Assembly (NCBI GenBank): GCA_907165275.2
Contig: OU015650.1
Location: forward strand, 11,562,001-11,626,000
Length of the DNA: 64,000 bases
From: Zygaena filipendulae
Lineage: Eukaryota > Arthropoda > Insecta > Lepidoptera > Zygaenidae
Direction of reading: 5' to 3'
Positions 11,688-21,584 of this stretch are shown here, one piece after another. The translations under genes and the position numbers were made by a program. Each line of letters begins with the position of its first letter. Positions within the stretch are counted from its first letter, which is position 1. The notes under the pieces are model-generated. The model ran no database searches and was not told the origin of the DNA. It worked only from the letters and a program-made list of their open reading frames with translations.

Positions 11688-14600
11688 ATGAAATTATTAC
11701 TGGTAAGTTGGCATTAAATGTAGGTAAATATAATACGTGTCTAACGGCCGCACTCAGAGTCGACTTTAATGATTACTTAGTTAAGTATAGATTTTTAAAA
11801 CAAAACTGCCGCAATCAGAGACGTTCAGTAAATTAATGATAGTCGGCATTTAACTAATTAAGTTACATCTCATTGAATGCCAATTAACATTAATTTACTG
11901 AACGTCTCTGATTGCGGCAGTTTTGTTTTAAAAATCTATACTTAACTAAGTAATCATTAAAGTCGACTCTGAGTGCGGCGGTTAGGCTTACCTACGTATA
12001 CAATAAATATAATTAAAATTCATCTCGTTCAATATAACAACGTGTTTTTATAACACTTTGATGTGTTTTTAATAAAAATAATATGAGCATTTTTTTATAT
12101 TTGCCTTATAGAATATACAACATATCTAAATATTAAAATATTACATTCTTTGCTAAAATGATTTGTTATCGGTAGTTTTTGGTTCTTTAAAAGTTTTTAA
12201 TTTTTAATTAGGTATTATCTACAATTCATCTTTCTCTTTTTTATCACTAGATCACTATATATTGCTTTATCTTGTAATAAAATATACATTTATGGTAATT
12301 ATAGTCACTATAATCTTTGTGTTCTATGTCTCAGTTATGTGTGTGTTTAATTTTGTGTGTGTTTAATTTTATTACAGAATTAAAACATCAGCTATATTCA
12401 TGGTACCTACGCTACCGATAATCCTATCAAAGATATAAATGTGAAAGCCAAGTTCCGTAAAGAATATGCTTAGTTATCGACTTTGCCGACAAAAGAGTTA
12501 AGATCTAAATAGATGCCAGGTTCTGTATTTAACTTATTTAAAGGAGCATACAACTTAGCTAGTTTTCACATATCTATCTACAAGTATTTGGCTAAAAACT
12601 AATATTAATTTACCACTTAGGTATTTTATTAGAAAATATTTTTGATATTGGCTAGTTTTTACCAGCAAATAAAACTTTTAGAAGGGTAAGATTTGTTGAC
12701 CTTACAATATAAAAACAGTAACTTGCTTATAATATAAAGGAAATAATCTGATTGACCAAAGATAACTGAAATATAACTCCAAAATTAACGCGGGTGAAAC
12801 CACGGGAAACAGCTAGTCGTATATCATAACGTTAACCATCGTTTAGGTACTTGCCCTCTGCGTGTGCGCTGCCAGCGCTGCCTCGACAGTCTCGCGGCCC
12901 AGCACCCTCCCTAAAGCGGCCTCCGAACCCCTCAGTGTTCCTGCCGCTTCGCAGAAGCAGTATCAGTATACCGGACCGGATGGAAAGTTAAAAATTAATG
13001 TTTAATTATTATCAGGGCGAGCGAAGTGATCTATGAATTTTTGTGGTGAAGTTTACTGAGAAACTATTACACTTTCAGATTTGGACATAGGACATAGTAA
13101 TTTCAATTTATTTCTAGTTGTGATAGCTGTCATCCAAATAGGTATTATTTCATACATTTACGGGATTTCCGCGGGAATTCCGTGATAAAAAGAACGCTAT
13201 GTCCTTTTCTGTACCCCTGACAACGTGCACCTATGCAAAATTTCGTAGTGATCGGTTTGTCGATAAAGCGTGAAAGTGTAACAAACAAATATAGCTAAAT
13301 ACCTATATAAAAACTGCCACATATTTTTTTATCAGACATTTGAAGTTGAAATTCTCAAAAAGCTTGACTTGAGAAATAGTACATTGTTATCCAAGGGGTG
13401 AAAGTAACTCATTTAGTGCCGAGACGGGGTTTGGCGCCCGAGCGTAGCGAGGGCGCCAATAGTTCGAGGCACTAAATAAGTTACTAAATAAGTATGTAAC
13501 TCTTTGAAACAAAAAAGAATTTTCGCTAAACTCGGAAAAAATGCGTGTATCTATAGCAAAAAAATAAAAACCGACTTCGAAAAACACAAAACTAATAACA
13601 AAATACCGATTTAATCCAAAAGACAAAAACATACGTAATATTATTATTGGTTTGTGCTACCACTGATCGGTTTGAATTCGGTGACAAGCCCGCTGGTGTC
13701 TGCCCACTTGAGTTGTTCTGCTCACGAAGAGCTGGTGGCAGGAGTCGACTTAGCCCATCTACCCCCTCCATATTTGGCTTGTCACCGACTTCATACCGAT
13801 CAGTGGTAGCACAAACCAATAATAATATTACGTATGTTTTTGTCTTTTGGATTAAATCGGTATTTTGTTATTTTTAGCTTTTTATTTTTAGCTTTTTTGG
13901 AAGTCGGTTTTAATTTTTTTGTTAAAAATTTGTTTATTTCTTGCTTTTTAGTGAGTCGGTTTGTAATTTATCTAAGTTACAATTGCCTACTGTCAACTGC
14001 TCATAACCTTTTACAAAATATTGCTTTTCCCGATGCAGGGACGTTAATTTTTGAGGAGTTCTGCTGGTACACCATCATCAGTTCCACTTCACCATATACA
14101 TTATGACGAACATAAATTGTTTAGAAACCACATTAAAGTTAATGAATCGGAATCTGTGAAATACCTATTATTTAGTAGTTTCGATGACCATCTGCGGTCT
14201 TCATCATCAGTTCCACTTCTTCAAATTTTACTTTCCAAAAGCAAATAAACGATTTACTATCAAAAATACCCAAATCGCCATGGGTGTGCCTATAAATTTT
14301 GAAGAGTTCCCTCGATTTCTCCAAGATCCCACCATCAGATCCTGACATGGTGACAATGTGACCAATTCGGAAGTATCTCCTTTCAAACAAAAAAACAATT
14401 TTCCAAATCGCTCTAACTAGGACCCCTGAAAGACGTATTATTGTTGAGTTGTTCCGATGACCATCTGTGGTCTTCATCATCAGTTCCACTTCTTCAAATT
14501 TTGCTTTTCGAAAGCAAATGAATGATTTACTATAAAAAATACCCAAATCGCTATAGGTGTGCCTATAATTTTTGAAGAGTTCCCTCGATTTCTCCAAGAT

Positions 14601-14714
14601 CCCATCATCAGACCCCAACTTGGTGGCAATGGGACCTAATTGGGAGTATACCCTTTCAAACAAAAAAAGAATTTTTCAAATCGGTCCACCCGTCTTCGAG
14701 TAATCGGTGAACAT

Positions 14715-14763
<49 letters not shown>

Positions 14764-15723
14764 ATACATACAATCGAACATAGAACCTCCTCCTTTTTGG
14801 AAGTCGGTTAAAAAGCTATAAATAATAAAATACCGATTCAATCCAAAAGACAAAAATACACGTAATATTATTATTGGTTTGTGCTACCACTGATTGGTTT
14901 GAATTCGGTGCCAAGCCCGCTTGTGTCTGCCCACTTGGGTTGCTCTGCTCACGACGAGCTCGTGGCGGGAGTGGACTTAGCCCATCTACACATCTAGGTA
15001 CCCCATATTTGGCTTGTCACCGACTTCAAACCGATCAGTAGTTCGTAGTAGTATTTAGTAGTTCCGATGACCATCTGTGGTCTTCATCATCAGTTCCACA
15101 TCGTCAAATTTTGCTTTCCGAAAGCAAATGAACGATTTGCTTTAAAAAAATACCCAAATCGCTATAGATGTGCCTATAAATTTTGAAGAGTTCCCTCGAT
15201 TTCTCCAAGATCCCATCATCAGATCCCAACTTAGTGGCAATTGGACTTAAGTGCGAGTATACCCTTTCAAATAAAAAAGAATCATCAAAATCGGTTCACG
15301 CAGTCGAGAGTTATGAGGTAACTAACAAACATAAAAAAAAAACCACCTACGCGTCGAATTAAGAACTTCCTCCTTTTTGGGAAGTCGGTTAAAAACGCAG
15401 TGTTTATACTTACCTAATATTCTACCTATTTGTTTTTTTGCGTCTGTCACATATTTTCGTGTTTATTTTTAATGTGCAATTATTACTTTACAGTTTAAAT
15501 AAAATAAATACCTATCTGGTAAGATAAATTGAAAATTTGATAGGTATGGGCGCGTTAGTGCTAATTCCATACCTTCCCACATTACAGAAACGCAAAAATG
15601 AAAGAGCCTAACCTTTTCTTTTTGTCTTTGTCAATTATGTTTCAGGTAATAACGGTGAACGTACCAGATCTAGATGACGGATATGAAGGACCCTCTATTC
15701 CAACTGCACCACCCATAAATTAA
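11688..15723 (+). CDS. Small secreted protein, unknown function
   Basis: Three coding exons: 11688-11702, 12847-12999 and 15646-15723 (stop TAA 15721-15723), all in phase 0, giving 81 aa. Exon 1 codes only MKLLL before a GTAAGT donor. Exon 2 continues VLALCVCAASA, making a clear signal peptide with probable cleavage near residue 16, followed by a Ser/Pro/Ala-rich stretch and YQYTGPDGKLKIN. Exon 3 ends with VPDLDDGYEGPSIPTAPPIN. The YTGPDG string recalls insect cuticular proteins, but there is no Rebers-Riddiford domain, so I leave the function open. The exon 2 donor (GTTTAA) is weak; without splicing there, translation stops two codons later at 13004. A further exon inside the repeat-filled intron 2 cannot be excluded. 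Confidence 0.62.
11742..11984. repeat. Near-perfect hairpin, 97-bp arms
   Basis: The left arm 11742-11838 and right arm 11888-11984 are inverted copies differing at one position (96/97), separated by a 49-bp loop that holds its own small GGCATT/AATGCC hairpin. Each arm also contains two related strings, GCCGCACTCAGAGTCG and GCCGCAATCAGAGACG (14/16). The hairpin lies in intron 1 of the small secreted gene, about 40 bp after the donor. It could be a foldback MITE or a source of hairpin RNA. The near identity of the arms suggests a recent origin or gene conversion. Confidence 0.85.
13380..13505. repeat. Second copy of the CCGAGACGGG repeat
   Basis: Shares GTTATCC, GGTGAAAGTAAC, GAGACGGGGTTTGGCGCC and GAGCGTAGCGAGG with the copy near 11150-11280. 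It lies in intron 2 of the small secreted gene. Confidence 0.45.
13560..14816. mobile_element. Foldback repeat family A, most complete copy
   Basis: Runs from AAAACCGACTTCGAAAAACA at about 13566 to TTTTTGGAAGTCGGTTAAAA at about 14795, so the ends are inverted repeats. A proximal palindrome (13566-13915) is followed by a body in which a roughly 290-bp segment (ATGACCATCTG...GTATACCCTTTC) is present twice, and by a poly-A run of about 44 bp at 14719-14762. No transposase is visible. Confidence 0.75.
14817..15395. mobile_element. Foldback repeat family A, internally deleted copy
   Basis: Abuts the previous copy. It contains the left palindrome arm, then jumps at about 15045 into the distal body (AGTTCCGATGACCATCTGTG) and ends TTTTTGGGAAGTCGGTTAAAA. 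Most of the middle is missing. Confidence 0.65.
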
Positions 15724-16316
15724 ATTCAACGAGCTCTATAGTAGGTATCTCACGCTACACCGCCACAAAATCCCGACAGCAAAAGACACGATAGCCAGTG
15801 AATTTATACAACACTAGCTGTGCCCCAAATCCGTTCAGCCGTTTTTGCGTGATTGAGTAACAAACATCCACACTTTTAATAATATTCTTGTTTCGTCAAT
15901 TCGTCATGAAGTCGTTATACGCCTTTGCGTACCTTTACCTTTACCTACACCCATATACCTACGTGATATTGTGTTCACCCTGAGAAATATTTGTCTTTAC
16001 GCAAAGTAGTGTTTTAAAATGTTTAATTTTAAGTTATTACTTGATTGACAGATGAATAATAAAAATATGATAATATTTTATGCACTTTTCGATTTTTTCT
16101 TTTTCGTTATGATATTGACTCATTCATTACCTTTGCCTACCAGCAGTAATTTTTATATGATTTCATCGCCTGACAGAGGTTGATAATATTAGAGTAGGTA
16201 CTAAATATAATAATAATTCTGCCATTCATTAATTGCTGAAATATCAAAATATACTTAGGAGCTTGCAAAAAAAAAATAGGTGTCTTACGATATTATTGAT
16301 TCTGTCGATATTCTTA

Positions 16317-17555
16317 CCGTCGAACGAGGTGACTATGTGCCTCGCAGGTGACAATATGCAATGAAGCAGTTAATTTGAATTTTGACAAATTCCCGTTTTA
16401 TCTGTGGTTATCTTCACATTTTTATGGCCTAAATATGTTTTTTAATGTTTTAACGATATTTTGGGACATTTGTTATTAGTAACTGGTAACACCAAACGTG
16501 AACTAGTTGAACAGAAGTTTTGAAGTGACAAGTCGAGTTTTGTTGTGTGGGGTAAACTTTTGCCTGTATAATAAAAACTATCGCAGATGGCGTTATCAAG
16601 GTATGTTTGAGTAATAGTACAGTTAATTGTTATCTAAATGCACTAAATATCAAAAGAAAAAGTCTAGGTATGGTGGCACAAATCGTAGGAAAAAAAAAAA
16701 GAGTAAAGTACGCAGGTGAAAATGTGCCATCTCCATACTGATAGTGTTGTCACATATTTTTTCTGTATTTCTACTATTGGTACTTACCTAATGTATTTTT
16801 ATTTTATTTTAGCACTACCTAAAAAAATGCCGCGGGATTATATAAGAAAGCCAGGAACAAGAGCGTATAAAAATTATACAGACGAAACTCTTCAAGCTAT
16901 ATTAGCAGAAATTAAAGCGGGGCGTATTTCAGTCATAACAATATGTTATGGATAAATATATTTTTCTTTAATTCTTAAGTTCGTATTATTAATAAACCTA
17001 ATTTTCTTTAATTTACTTAAATTTTCCTAGTCATAACAATATGTTATGGGTAAATTTGATTTTCTTTTATTTACTACACGTTTCATTTCACCTACATATT
17101 TATATTAGTTAGGTATTATAAGCAAGTTAACAAAATTACACCATAAATTAGGCATTTAATCTAATAAAAAGTAATGCGAAAAAGTATTAAAATTTCTACC
17201 ACTGATATTTTAATTTTTTCCCTGGCAACTCTATTTTTTTTCTTTATCCCACGAACCGTACTGGACTAATTTTTAAATACAAATAGGTGACTTTGTGCTA
17301 TATTTATTATTTTTAGAGATATTGAAGGAATTGTAAGCTGGCACATTTTCACCCCAACAAGGTAGGTGAGAATGTGCCATTAATATTATTTATTTTCGCC
17401 ATAATTATAATAATTCAGTGATATTTAACAAAATAATCTTAAACCTAAATTGTTAGAGAGCTAGAACATTTTTTTTATTTTGGCGTAGGGTTCATATATT
17501 TTTATTTATGATAGAAAAACCTTGAAAAGTGGCACATAGTCACCACGTTCGACGG
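16317..17555. mobile_element. Pogo-like non-autonomous DNA transposon 1
   Basis: 1239 bp with inverted ends: the left CCGTCGAACGAGGTGACTAT and the inverse of the right CATAGTCACCACGTTCGACGG differ at one base. TA lies directly outside both ends (16315-16316 and 17556-17557), as expected for Tc1/mariner-pogo insertion. Strings such as GGTGAAAATGTGCC and GGTGAGAATGTGCC recur inside. A short DNA-binding-domain remnant is the only coding trace. Confidence 0.75.
16827..16955 (+). pseudogene. Pipsqueak-type HTH remnant of a pogo/Tigger transposase
   Basis: After an acceptor-like TTTTAG at about 16812, a 42-residue frame begins MPRDYIRKPGTRAYKNY and continues TDETLQAILAEIKAGRIS before stopping. This matches the start of pipsqueak-type helix-turn-helix domains in pogo/Tigger transposases (a K/R-rich lead, then Y-T-x-E-x-L-x-x-A). 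The frame ends where AGTCATAACAATATGTTATG begins. That 20-mer recurs at about 17030, so the junction looks like a rearrangement scar. No catalytic DDE domain remains. Confidence 0.6.
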
Positions 17556-17648
17556 TACTAAAAAAAATATTAATGCTAGTGGCAGAAGTTTTTCCTGCTG
17601 TGTTTTAGAGTTATAAATTTTTTTCATATTTTTTTCTAATGATTATTA

Positions 17649-18358
17649 TCTATACTAACATTATAAAGAGCAAAAGTTTGTGAGTTTGTGAGTTTGTGAC
17701 GTTGTAGGGGGTATTAATCTCTGGATCTACTGAACCGATTTTGAAAATTCTTTCACTTATAGGAAGCTAGAGTGGTCCTGAGTATCATAGGGTACTTTTT
17801 ATTTCGGAATTCCTTCGGGAACTCCCAATTTCCCGCAAGTAAAACCACGGGGAACAGCTATCTCTGGATCTACTGAACCGATTTTGAAAATTCTTTCATT
17901 TATAGGAAGCTACAGTAATCCTGAGTGACATAGGGTACTTTTATCCCGGAATTCCCTCGGGAACTCCGGAGTTTATGAGTTCGAGTGTTTGTGAGATTGT
18001 AGGGGCAATCTCTGGATCTACTGAACCAATTTTGAAAATTCTTTCACTTATAGGAAGCTACAGTAATCCAGCCAGAGTGTCATAAGGTACTTTTTATTCC
18101 GGAATTCCCGCGGGAACTCCGAATTTCCCACGGGTAAATCCACGGGGGAACAGCAGGCTATCTCTGGACCTACTGAACCGATTTAGAAAATTCTTTCACT
18201 TAAAGGAAGCTACAGGGATCCTGAGTGACATAGGGTACTTTTTATTCCGGAATTCCCGCAGGAACTCCGGAGATTGTGAGTTTGTGAGGTTGTAGGGGTA
18301 ATCTCTGGATCTACTGAAACGATTTAAAAAATTCTTTCACTTATAGGAAGTGTAACGT
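17649..18358 (+). mobile_element. Helitron-like element with five internal repeats
   Basis: Starts TCTATACTAACATTATAAAG. The CTCTGGATCTACTGAACCG block recurs near 17719, 17862, 18010, 18162 and 18303. It is the same subfamily as 9760-10764, and the terminal CTAG is lost where it joins unrelated DNA at about 18358. Confidence 0.6.
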
Positions 18359-19044
18359 TGCAGACTCATATTCGGGCTATGAAACCCTAACTATTAATAC
18401 CAAATCTATTCCGTGTGAAATGGATTTGCTATTGCACGCTGCGCATCACGAATCCCTAAAGATTCTCCTCCCGCGCGCCGCGCCCCCACGCCGGCTGTCA
18501 TCAGCTGAACATCTCGACCAAAGACCACCACGTTTTACGTTTACCACTCAGAAGAATATTCTTTTGAGGTTTACCACTACCTACGTTTTAAGAGACGGAA
18601 GTATGAAGATTGCTTTTGTTCTGCTACCAACTTACCATTAATAAATTTTTGCCAACCTTAAAATGAAATACGGAAATTACGTATGATTGGACTGTAGTGC
18701 TGAAAATTGGATAGATAGAATAGTATCGAGTATCGATACTAGTGATGTGCTTATCGATATTTATTCAACCTCTTTACAATGGTTTCCTTATTTTTTATTA
18801 GTAATAAAATGTAATAAAACTGCTTAATTTATAGAAAATCTTAGTTTAATTTTTACAATTGAATATTCACAGTTTCCAAGTGGGTGTTATATTGCTATAA
18901 ACTATGAAAGTATACCAAAGTCTCAAATCTTATGAAGTAAGCTTCTATAAGCAAGCTTAAAATTAAGTGAGCTTAAATTAACTTAAAAATTAAATGAGCT
19001 TATACATTTTGCACACTTACAAATCTAGTGTAGCACATAATAAA

Positions 19045-19232
19045 TCTTAATATATAATTATAAATCACGTGTCACGTTGTTTGTCCGCGATGGACTCCTA
19101 AACTACATGAATCGATCATGATGAAATTTGGTCACTATGTTGTATTTGGCCCGACTATATAGGTAGTTTTTATCCCGGAATACCCGCGGGAACTGCGAAA
19201 TTACCGCGGATGAAATCGCGGTGAACAGCTAG
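19045..19232 (+). mobile_element. Helitron-like short element
   Basis: Begins TCTTAATATATAATTATAAA, carries CACGTGTCACGTTGTTTGTC, and ends with the hairpin GCGGATGAAATCGCGG and ACAGCTAG. It is full length for the simple subfamily. Confidence 0.6.
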
Positions 19233-19643
19233 TTATTATATAAAAATCAGGCAAGGATTTTCTTGATTATTTTTTTAATCAATAGTGGCTGGTAGTTAGT
19301 GCCGATGTATCCTCGTAACTCGTATCCAGTAACCGGGCCGTCACACATAAAATGTATTCAATCAGTCCATATTTTGCAAAACTACTAAGACGATATTCTT
19401 CCGAAATTTTGTAACCTTTTATAATACGGTCAAACTTAAAAGATAGGATAGTTTTTATCCCGGAACTCTCGCGGGAACTCCAGCACTAATGCGGGGAACA
19501 GTTAATCACTGTGAACTACTGTCACGGGTACAAAGAAGGACATAGAGTACCTACTTTTTTCCCGGAATTCCTGCGGGAACTCCGAAATTACAGCGGATGA
19601 AATGACAGCTATTATTATTATAAATAAGTACGACGCGACGACG

Positions 19644-19766
19644 ATGGAGCAAAACTCTGAACGCGACATAACTGTGAAGTTATTAGAACTATATAAAGAC
19701 TTTCCCTGTTTGTGGGATTTAACAAATAAAGATTACTTTAATAAAGAAATGAGAAGTCAAGCTTAA
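19644..19766 (+). pseudogene. MADF-domain fragment
   Basis: A 40-residue frame begins MEQNSERDITVKLLELYKDF and continues PCLWDLTNKDYFNKEMRSQA before TAA. Leu-x-x-Tyr...Pro-x-Leu-Trp-Asp...Tyr-x-Asn/Phe-x...Arg-x-x-Ala is the first helix region of MADF DNA-binding domains. The rest of the domain is not present in frame, so this is a fragment, either from a transposon-associated accessory gene or from a decayed host gene. It is on the same strand as the THAP remnant 0.6 kb downstream. Confidence 0.5.
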
Positions 19767-20283
19767 ACAATTTTTGTTTGGAAGTTTAAAGAGCAGGCGC
19801 ATGACATCCGTACACTCCTTCAGTGCATAGGCAAATCACAAGACAATCACATATGTCTAAAGAAGGCAAATGACGGTTGGAATTTGGATGCCCAACCGTC
19901 GGTACGTCTGTGATCTGTCGCAATGTCGGAACGGTTGGCACGACGGCGGTTACAACCACAGACGAATAAGAGAACATACTGGATCCAACCAGTCTAACGC
20001 AACTAGGAACAAATTAAATTTTGTTCGTGTTTAGCACTCATTTTTTTTTAAATTTTTTTTTTCCATGGCATCAAAGATGACCTCACATGCTATTTCAGTC
20101 TTTTGTCTCTGAATCTTTCTTACAATCTGTCATCTGTTTGTCATGGCGACGCATGTTGTTATTTGGGAAAATAATTGTGTGATTTTTAAAAATTTTGTGT
20201 GATTTACGCTTTGAAAAGTGCAGTATGACTATTAAAAACTATTTTCTTGTGATTGGGTAGTGAAATAGCACCGATTAGACAGT

Positions 20284-20918
20284 GTAGTACGTATGTAATT
20301 TGTAGAAAAAGATAGAGTCGACAAAATTTAAATAAAAGGAAATTTATCACGAAATTTCCTATAGATGAAGACCGGTAAGTACAGCTTGAGTAAAGTAATA
20401 AAGTATTTTGTTCTCTTCAGCTATCAGCAAGACTAAAATAATACACTATCTTTTTGAAATGAGAAAAAATATTTGCATGTTTGTAAACCATAGTGATGTA
20501 AATCTTCACTATCGATAAAGTGAGTCGATAAACTTTAATGAATGATGCTGTTATAGTGAATATTTTGGAATATTTTTGTATAGCTATAACTATATACTTT
20601 TTTCATTACTTACTGCAGTTTTCATTTAGTATTATGATCGTATTGTAATAAAGTGAACCTCGTCTTCTGTATAAAGAACTATATTATACTCTATCTTGTT
20701 TCTAAGTGTACTTGCATGATTGATAGATATTTTAATTTCAGATGTCGACAATGGGTAAAAAATATTGGAAATGATGACTTAGCTTACATTCCAATCGAAA
20801 AACTTCACGTTATAAAATATGTCTGTGGAGATGTAAGGAACGAATGTCGGATACTTCTACCGATAGATATTTCTACCGATAATTTAAACAAGGCTCAACA
20901 AGGAGGCACTGCGAAGTA
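20284..20918 (+). pseudogene. Degenerate THAP zinc-finger gene fragment
   Basis: Two blocks join at a good GT/AG pair: a 5-prime block ending KFITKFPIDEDR at 20374 (donor GTAAGT) and a second from 20742 (acceptor TTTCAG) that completes CRQWVKNIGNDDL and IPIEKLHVIKYVCGD. K-F-P...R-x-x-W-V...P-x-x-K-L-H...Y-x-V-C-G-D is the THAP zinc-finger pattern. The 5-prime block has an in-frame TAG after VICRKR, the His of the C2CH set is missing after VCGD, and the late TRLNKEAL motif is in another frame. It is therefore probably a pseudogene of a host THAP gene or a THAP-type transposase. Confidence 0.5.
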
Positions 20919-21584
20919 AATCATTTACTTTCCCAAATAGGTTATTTAATTTTGACATAAAATGTAAATGTAATTTTTAAAGAGAAAATAAATATCTATC
21001 TATCTAATAACATCATCATCATGACAAACTAAAATATTGGAATAATAATAAATAAATAAAAATAATAATTTATTGTTTCAATTTTACGACAAATGTTTTC
21101 CCCCGTTGTAGATTTAATTCACCTGGTATGAAGCCCACGATGCTCTAATGATAATTTATCGATATCGATTTAATCAGGAACTACATGTGGCCATCCCTAT
21201 TGTTCTCGTTAATGTTGGTACCCATGAGTTATGAAGTATTTTGACATTTAAATTTTCGCTGTGTTGGTATTGCTGGGTCTGCTAAATGGATTCCAAAACC
21301 AAGTTAGGAAGTCCCGTCTCTTAAAACGTAGTGATTACCTTCTCTCTGGATCCAACCAAATTGGAACGTCTGTTAATACTTTTATGGTGTTTCTTATTAC
21401 TTTTTGTGATTATCTTTGCAGTGATGATAATTAAATTAATTTTGGTCTAAATGAACGGCTTCTGCTACATAATCTATTTTTTTGTTCGATTGCGTGAAAT
21501 TCAATTGGCCGAACGTGAAATTGATACCTATCTAAATCCATTAGAATTTCTTGAAATATAATATTGTTCACAAAGAAATTAAAA

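Noticed and set aside
14172..14663. 163-residue frame on the - strand
   Set aside because: It is an internal duplication within family A; similar frames occur in other copies with frameshifts, and no known domain is seen.
14719..14762. Poly-A run as a retrocopy tail
   Set aside because: It lies inside a family A copy, and the corresponding position in other copies also has a shorter A-run, so it is an expanded internal homopolymer.
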